The notes under the pieces were generated by a model, which was not told the origin of the DNA, searched no databases, and worked only from the letters and a program-made list of their open reading frames with translations. A stretch of 64,000 nt of DNA from Albula goreensis (lineage: Eukaryota; Chordata; Actinopteri; Albuliformes; Albulidae). Position numbers and translations under genes: made by a program. The stretch is from contig CM040742.1 in assembly GCA_022829145.1 (NCBI GenBank), positions 44,037,682-44,101,681 on the forward strand, read 5' to 3'. How positions within the stretch are numbered: the stretch's first letter is position 1; the number at the start of each line of letters is the position of its first letter. Positions 58,901 through 64,000 of this stretch are shown here, piece by piece.

Positions 58901-61900
58901 AAGCTCACAGCGCGGAGTATATTAGCGTCCCAGGAAAGCACCAGCATGTCTTTGTGCAGCATCAGGCATCCGGCCAACTTTAGAGGTCACTGGAATGTGG
59001 GAATCTGAGGCTCTATCATACAACCTTAACCTCAGCTAATGCTTAACATAGCTCGAATTGTTTTCCCAGACGTCAGAACGGGAAAAGCCTGCGTCCAAAC
59101 CGAGAATGCCCCCACTGCGAACTGCTGCTCCCTCTACTGAAGTAGCTGACCTTGACTTGGGGAAGAAGTCCTAGAGTTGTTTATGTAGTTTTGTAATGAG
59201 TATCCTAATTATTTCCAGTAAGAAATTCCGCTAAGCCAGAGGAAAAAAAAAACCCATTGATTTAAAAGGAGGAATGACATTTTGGCCTCTGCTTTAATCA
59301 GCCTAAGTGCCCTAATTACTTCTACAGCTTTTAAGCAGAGTGGGCTGAATGCAGTGGGGTGGACGGTCAATAGTCCACAGCGTAAAGACTGACAGACACA
59401 CGAGGTCGCAAACATCAGTTCCTCATCGGTTCTAGTGCTTGTAGAAAGAATGCTTCAGACATGCTTTACATTGATGTAAATGTTTTAAAACGTTATTTTG
59501 ATATTTTTTTGTTGCTAGAAAAAGTTCACAAAGACAAAATTCGAAGTGTTTAGTTGGGCAACCCTTGTCATTGTATGTTCTTATGTCCTTGAAAGTGCAG
59601 ATTCTGTATTCTGTATGAAGGTCCTTGCTTTCTCAAGTATTTGCGTTGCCTTTTTAGAAATCGTTAGACAAATGTTTTGGTAGGTTCCGGAAAAAAAACA
59701 ACTTCTCTGGCTAATATAATTTTCAGGACACCATCAGACTAAAACTTGTGTACTTACTGTATTTTTGGTCATTTTAATGACACCAGCAATATTAAATGCA
59801 ATTCTGTAGAGTGATCAATTTGAATTATCTTGAAAGAAAGCTATGAGGAGTTCAAATCTCTCAACTACAGTAACACATGAACATGCTTTTGGACTTTTTT
59901 TGTACATGTGTGCTTTTTGTACATGAATGCACATGCACGTATGAGCCTGTATGTGCGTGTACATGTGTGAGTGCATGCACCTGTGTGTGTGTGTGTGTGT
60001 GCATGTGTGTGAGTGTGTGTGTCTGCGTGTGAACATGTGTGTTGATTGTTAAGAGATTGGAAACAGGAAGTAATTCTCATACTTTTCCTTCTTAAGAAGC
60101 TCCTGGCTAATGAGGACCAGCTGCCCCGAGGCATCATGGGATTTCTTTGTCATGGACTCCAGGTCTGCCTCCAGGCGCATCCTTTCCCTGTTCAGTCCTT
60201 CCGCTTTCTTCTCCCCGGACCGAACCTTGCTCTCCAGGGCTGGCAAAGCAACAGAGAGTGCAAGTGAGGACACCAGTAGCAAATCGGGTCCGAAGTGAGA
60301 GTCCACACTTATTTCACATGAATTTTAAAAACTGTATTACAATTCTTTTGGCAAAATGTTGTCTTTTCTTTGCGCTGTTTTTTATGATTGATAGAGACTC
60401 CTGATTCCTGACGGTGACTAATTTCCTGCACTGAAAGAATTCCTCATGTTTCAGCATGGGTTGTATCATTCATATTGCTTTGTGTCTGCTCTCATTCATA
60501 CACACACACATGCATGCACTGTCATGCATAATCATAAGAACATAAGAACATATTATGACGAGGACAGGCCATTTGGCCCAGCTAAGCTCGCCATTACATT
60601 ATTTAAAGAGTATCCAAAACTGCATCAAGTCTGGACTTGAACACAGTAAGGGTCTCTGCCTCAACTACATGACCTGGCAACCCATTCCATATATTGATAA
60701 CTCTTTGTTTAAAATAATACTTCCTTATCTCAGTGCGGAACTTACTCTTAACTAGTTTCATATAAAACCCTTCACCTGTGATTTGTGTTTTGAGGGCATC
60801 AACCTGTGATGACAGTGTGGACACTTCCTTTTCCCTTTTTGTTAGTTTCTCCATTGTCTCTGAAAAGAGAGGAGGCAAGATATTATAAGGAGGTCATTAG
60901 AATATGTTTCCGGCAGCAGTTGAGGCTTTAAACTGTGACTGAGGCCCTTGTTCTGGTAGATGTCATTTTCATAAAATGGAAAGAATGAACAAAATTCAAC
61001 AACCTCAATGTAAAACGTCCAACCAAAATATATTCTCATAATCTTGACTAGGCAATGAGGTCTTAGAGGTAATGAAACTGCAAATACTTACAGTCAATTC
61101 AAAGAGGATTTTGGGGAATATTAAAATGTATTATTTTATTAAAATGTATTACTTCCAAAGGAATAAAGGTCTGGGAAGAGTAATTTCAGTGTTTTATGAA
61201 AATATGATTGTAAAAATTCACAATAAAAATAGAACTGACTAATTGAATACATAGATAGCTACAAGACATGTTACCGTACCTTCGACAGTCTGCTTTAAAT
61301 TCATCTTTTCTTCAGAGATGTCATTGTTCTCTATCATCTGCAACGAGAGGCCATTGTCAAAGATGAGACCAGATACATATTTTGACTGTCCAAACTCATG
61401 GCACTGATATTTATGACATTAATATAAATGTTGCATAATTAATTTGAACAGATTTGAGATTTGTGTGATATCTGTGTCAGTGTCAAGTGTCAAATACAGG
61501 GTCTGGAATAGCCCTTTTGAACGTGACTATCTACCTGTAGGAAATTGACACCACACAAACACACAATCAAGGTATTTTGTTCTATTTTGACTGTTATTCT
61601 GAGCCCTTCAAATCATAGCACTGTACCATATTCAGATACCCATTCAGGGAGAACTAAACAAATCTCTTGATAACCAAATATGTCATTAAGTGATTGTAAA
61701 AAAATGCATACTAAAATCTTATAAATATCAAATATCAAACTAAATAAGCATAATAAAAATGATAAGGAGTAATGCAGAATTATGTTACTTTCTACAAAAC
61801 AAATCTCATCACTTTACATTTAAGCCTTCAGGAGACAATCTCATCCAGGGCACCATACAGAGTGGCCCACTAAAATGTTTCGGCAACATGATACGAGAGA

Positions 61901-63323
61901 AGTTATCAGTGTCATGAAGCTATATTTGGTCACATAAAGTCACATAAACAACAGTGCATATGACTTAGTACTGTATGTAAATACACCCTGGTCATCCCAG
62001 GCTCACTCACATTGGCGTCCTGGGGCGTGTCCTCCATGGCCTGCAGCCTGTTCTCCGTCACCCTCAGCTTCTCCTGCAGCCTGCTGATCTCCGTCCGGCT
62101 CTCTGCCTCCGCCTTCTGCAGGGCCTCGTAGTCCACCATCTTCTTCTCCGCCAGCGCCAGCTTCTCCTCCAGCTGCTCCTTAGCCTGGGCCTGCTCCCGG
62201 CACTCCTCCTGGAGCTTCTCCAGGTCGCAGAGCCGGAGCTCGGCCTTCTGGAGCCTGTCGGCGGCCTCCTTCAGCTCCAGGCCGTGCTGGGTGGCCTTGG
62301 CCTCCGCCTGCCTCTTCCAGTTCTCGGCGCTCTCCTCCAGCTCGTCGCGGGCCTGCTGGAGGCGGGCCCGCTGGTCCTCCTTCTCCTTGGCCAGCACGGC
62401 CGCCTCGATCTCGTGCTTGGCCTTCAGGTTCTCCAGCTCCAGCTGGTGTTCCATCCGCAGGCTCTCCAGGGCTGTCCGCAGCTCCACCAGGTCCTTGTCC
62501 TGGCCGTCCTTGGTGCCGTCGGTGGTGAGGGAGGCCTTCAGGTCCTCCAGGGACCGCTGGTGGTCATTGACCAGGGTGTCCAGCTTGGATTTCCAGTTGT
62601 CCATCATCTCCATGTTCTCGCGGGTGGCCTGTTGGAGCTTCTGCTTCAGGTCCGAGACCTCCTGAGCCTGCTTGTCCGCTGTGGCCTGCAGCCGCTCCGC
62701 CTCACGCCTGGCCACGCTCAGGTCAGCCTCGTACCTTTTTATCATTTCCACACAAAACAACAAAAGAAGATAAATAACAAGAGGAATGCTCATTTTTCTT
62801 CTCTAATGAAATACAGAACCATTCATGAACAAGGTCAAGGGAAAAATACACAACTTTTTACTGAAAAGGCCTCACCCTTCAGATATTCAGAGATTAAAAA
62901 CAAAAGTTATAACATAATGACATAAAAATCAATTAAGATGACACAAAAATATAACAACATATATCAAGATGACTAATGGGACAAGGTTTAGGAAACTGGA
63001 CATGGCGAATGGGATGTGGTCTTTGAGAAGAGGCACAGTTGCTCGATGGCCATTTAAAGTCACCCTGAAAGGAGCTCGGAGCGATGCTGATGGTACCTCT
63101 CGCGCAGCTGGCTGCTCTCCTTGTGGTGCTCTCGGCCCGCAGTCAGGAGCTGCTCTCTCAGGATAAGGGCCTCGCTGTGGAGCCCGGCCCCCGCGTCCCC
63201 CTCCTCCACAGAGCCCACATTGGGGCTCTTCAGCCTGACCTGCAGCTCCTCGATCTCGGCCTTGCGCAGGGACAGCTCCTCCTCCAGCTGTATCACCCGG
63301 CTCTTCTCCTCCTCCGTGGTTTG
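54019..63323 (-). CDS. clip2: clip2 (CLIP-115), C-terminal coiled-coil half
   Basis: Nine exons chain in phase to about 557 residues: 63323-63097, 62734-62011, 61337-61280, 60859-60776, 60239-60083, 57961-57802, 55913-55725, 54422-54360, 54030-54019. CLIP2 is a microtubule plus-end-binding protein with two N-terminal CAP-Gly domains (outside the window) and a long coiled coil, seen here as heptad-rich sequence. Diagnostic stretches are EKSRVIQLEEELSLRKAEIE, MDNWKSKLDTLVNDHQRSLE, HDASGQLVLISQELLKKE, SLNELRVLLLD, DLSREVHKAEWRQKEQKLQ, STEDALRNALEHNQ and SANGIHQQDK, all close to human CLIP2. The protein ends QEEKH, versus EDKH in human. The gene next door, gtf2ird1, is also its neighbour in mammals. 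Confidence 0.97.
54713..54916. mobile_element. dispersed non-autonomous repeat with inverted ends
   Basis: The left end has CAGGGGTTAGCCCACCCAGG then TCCTGGAGAGCT. The right end on the other strand has CAGCCCTAGTCCTGAAGAGCT-type sequence. The length is about 200 bp, and no clear target duplication was found. Confidence 0.5.
55450..55645. repeat. two tandem copies of a GATCTAGGATCAG repeat
   Basis: GCCCTGATCTAGGATCAGTTT occurs at about 55508, and a second near-copy with ATCTGCTCTGATCTAGGATC occurs near 55617. They are separated by similar CCAACACTCCT-containing sequence. Related to the single copy near 33690. Confidence 0.65.
56790..56828. repeat. (CA)n microsatellite
   Basis: CA repeat with short interruptions, in a clip2 intron. 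Confidence 0.9.
57746..57770. repeat. (GA)n microsatellite
   Basis: About 12 GA units, some 30 bases beyond the donor of the clip2 SLNEL exon. Confidence 0.95.
57802..57961 (-). CDS. clip2: clip2 exon (SLNELRVLLL)
   Basis: It encodes SLNELRVLLLDSPRHSPGLD, RDLSREVHKAEWRQKEQKLQ and DDIKTLREKLLLL before donor GTGAGG. Its acceptor GGCAG is preceded by a (TG)n tract of about 400 nt instead of an ordinary pyrimidine tract. Confidence 0.95.
57964..58372. repeat. compound (CA)n tract with recurrent ATAAGA spacers
   Basis: About 400 nt of CACACA and ACGCAC sequence broken at quasi-regular intervals by ATAAGA or ATAAGAT. Around ten spacers occur between 57978 and 58280. The long Val/Cys-rich open frames across it are artefacts of the repeat. 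Confidence 0.95.
59985..60040. repeat. imperfect (GT)n microsatellite
   Basis: GT repeat with GCATGT and CTGCGT interruptions, in a clip2 intron. Confidence 0.9.
60083..60239 (-). CDS. clip2: clip2 exon (LISQELL)
   Basis: It encodes LESKVRSGEKKAEGLNRERM, RLEADLESMTKKSHDASGQL and VLISQELLKKE. It ends phase 2 before GTATGA. Confidence 0.95.
60545..60770 (-). mobile_element. LINE (CR1/L2/Rex-type) 3' fragment
   Basis: The minus strand reads KSKFRTEIRKYYFKQRVINI and WNGLPGHVVEAETLTVFKSR, matching the usual C-terminal F-x-x-R-x-V-x-x-W-N-x-L-P motif of CR1-type reverse-transcriptase ORFs. ATAAGAACATAAGAACAT lies at its plus-strand left end, as a short terminal repeat. The fragment is truncated and starts within about ten bases of the clip2 exon donor at 60776. 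Confidence 0.8.
60776..61337 (-). CDS. clip2: clip2 exons MIENNDISEE and EKLTKREKEV
   Basis: Exon 61337-61280 encodes MIENNDISEEKMNLKQTVE; exon 60859-60776 encodes TMEKLTKREKEVSTLSSQVD and ALKTQIT. Human has MIESNDISEETIRTKETVEG and KLNKRDKEVTALTSQ. The second exon's donor GTGAAG directly abuts a LINE fragment. Confidence 0.93.
61806..61870. repeat. SINE-like fragment
   Basis: CTTTACATTTAAGCCTTCAG and AATCTCATCCAGGGCACCAT resemble a decayed head of the fish SINE-like repeat seen near 20171 and 31262. Confidence 0.4.
62011..62734 (-). CDS. clip2: clip2 large coiled-coil exon
   Basis: The 724-nt exon runs from YEADLSVARREAERLQ to RLQAMEDTPQDAN before GTGAGT. It is almost all heptad repeats rich in E, K, L and Q and includes NMEMMDNWKSKLDTLVNDHQ and LALAEKKMVDYEALQKAE, matching human CLIP2. 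The acceptor is the weak ATAAAAAG. Confidence 0.97.
63097..63323 (-). CDS. clip2: clip2 exon (coiled coil)
   Basis: It runs from acceptor GCTCCGCAG to donor GTACCA. It encodes EEEKSRVIQLEEELSLRKAE, IEELQVRLKSPNVGS, ALILREQLLTAGREHHKESS and QLRE, ending phase 2. The preceding 677 bases to the window end are intron with no exon recognised. Confidence 0.94.
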
Positions 63324-64000
63324 CTGCGGAGCCCAAGAACCACACCATCATTCCAAAACAAACAAAAAAAAACCAAGGGCAAACGCTAACATGCGTGCTT
63401 CACGAGCACACCTTTCTGAAATGCTTATTTCACAGGGTACAGGCCCAGAGGATCTGAGTGCTTTTTGTCTCCAATTTCAAAAGACGGTCATTGGGAATAA
63501 ATCCAGGGAATCAAATTCTGAGCTGAGCCTGTAGACCGATAAGCATTTAAGAGGATATCCTTTGTTCAAAGGAATCTCCGGCTTGGAAGAATTCAAAACA
63601 ATATGTGCTTCTCAACCAGCTGATAGCGGTGCAACCTAAAGGTAAAACAAGAAAAGTTCAAATCAAGAAAATGCAATAAATGGAAGCCAAGCAAGCCGTT
63701 CCGAGTAAAGCTTTGTTCTAGTAAAGCAGCCAGCAAGACATGACATGGCAGAACCCATTTCCTGGCCCCCGAAGCAAATGCAAAGGTTTGTGGGAAATGG
63801 AACCGGTTAGAGAGTATGAGGTTATCTAGCAATGGCATTCCAGCATATTCCACATAGGGAGAATCTACGAGATCTACTTTGGAGATAAGAGATATTCAGT
63901 CCGAAATGTTAGTTTTCAGAGACTCTGTTGCTATCACCACATGCTGGGATTTTGCAGTGAGGTTCAAAGCACTGTTAGTGTTATCAAACCATAGAAAGAA
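63324..64000 (-). other. clip2: clip2 intron at the right edge
   Basis: No CAP-Gly or coiled-coil coding sequence was recognised in these 677 bases. Confidence 0.6.

Noticed and set aside
62284-62925. Long plus-strand open frame rich in Leu
   Set aside because: Antisense shadow of the clip2 coiled-coil exon, which matches CLIP2 on the minus strand.

Overview
The window comes from a ray-finned fish. Small exons sit in long introns full of fish-type SINEs, non-autonomous DNA transposons and microsatellites, and the protein order matches the vertebrate Williams-Beuren region. I cannot name the species. No rRNA, tRNA gene, CRISPR array, retrovirus-like element or bacterial feature was seen. All four genes lie on the minus strand, so transcription runs from high to low coordinates.

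From right to left in the window (5' to 3' for the genes): (1) clip2, C-terminal half only, 9 coding exons between 63323 and 54019; the N-terminal CAP-Gly part lies beyond the right edge. (2) gtf2ird1, complete coding sequence, 26 coding exons between 41659 and 18310, about 983 residues, five I-repeats. Its first intron is large and its likely 5' non-coding exon ends near 48447. (3) A TFII-I-like gene, 12 coding exons between 15153 and 8411, about 564 residues. It starts as an ordinary TFII-I (leucine-zipper region, one I-repeat, KxEP/KEE linker exons) but continues into a Crypton-type tyrosine-recombinase-derived (DUF3504-like) domain instead of further I-repeats. (4) dtx2, first two coding exons only (two WWE domains), 4182 to 2316; the RING and DTC part lies beyond the left edge.

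Exons were placed by hand from GT/AG sites, reading-frame phase and remembered human protein sequences. Nearly all exons of gtf2ird1, clip2 and the fusion gene chain in phase. Two exons carry an apparent one-base indel: a net +1 in dtx2 near 2885-2888 and a net -1 in the recombinase exon near 9955-9972. Both could be assembly errors.

The most notable item is the TFII-I/Crypton fusion. Mammals have a different fusion, GTF2IRD2, made of TFII-I N-terminal parts and a hAT transposase. The fish gene appears to be an independent capture of an unrelated transposon enzyme by the same family at the same locus. Other items are a Tigger-like element whose ends resemble mammalian Tigger elements, a LINE fragment that starts at a clip2 splice donor and stays in frame with the exon, two splice acceptors embedded in several-hundred-base CT or TG tracts, and a hAT-type MITE with a perfect 8-bp target duplication.
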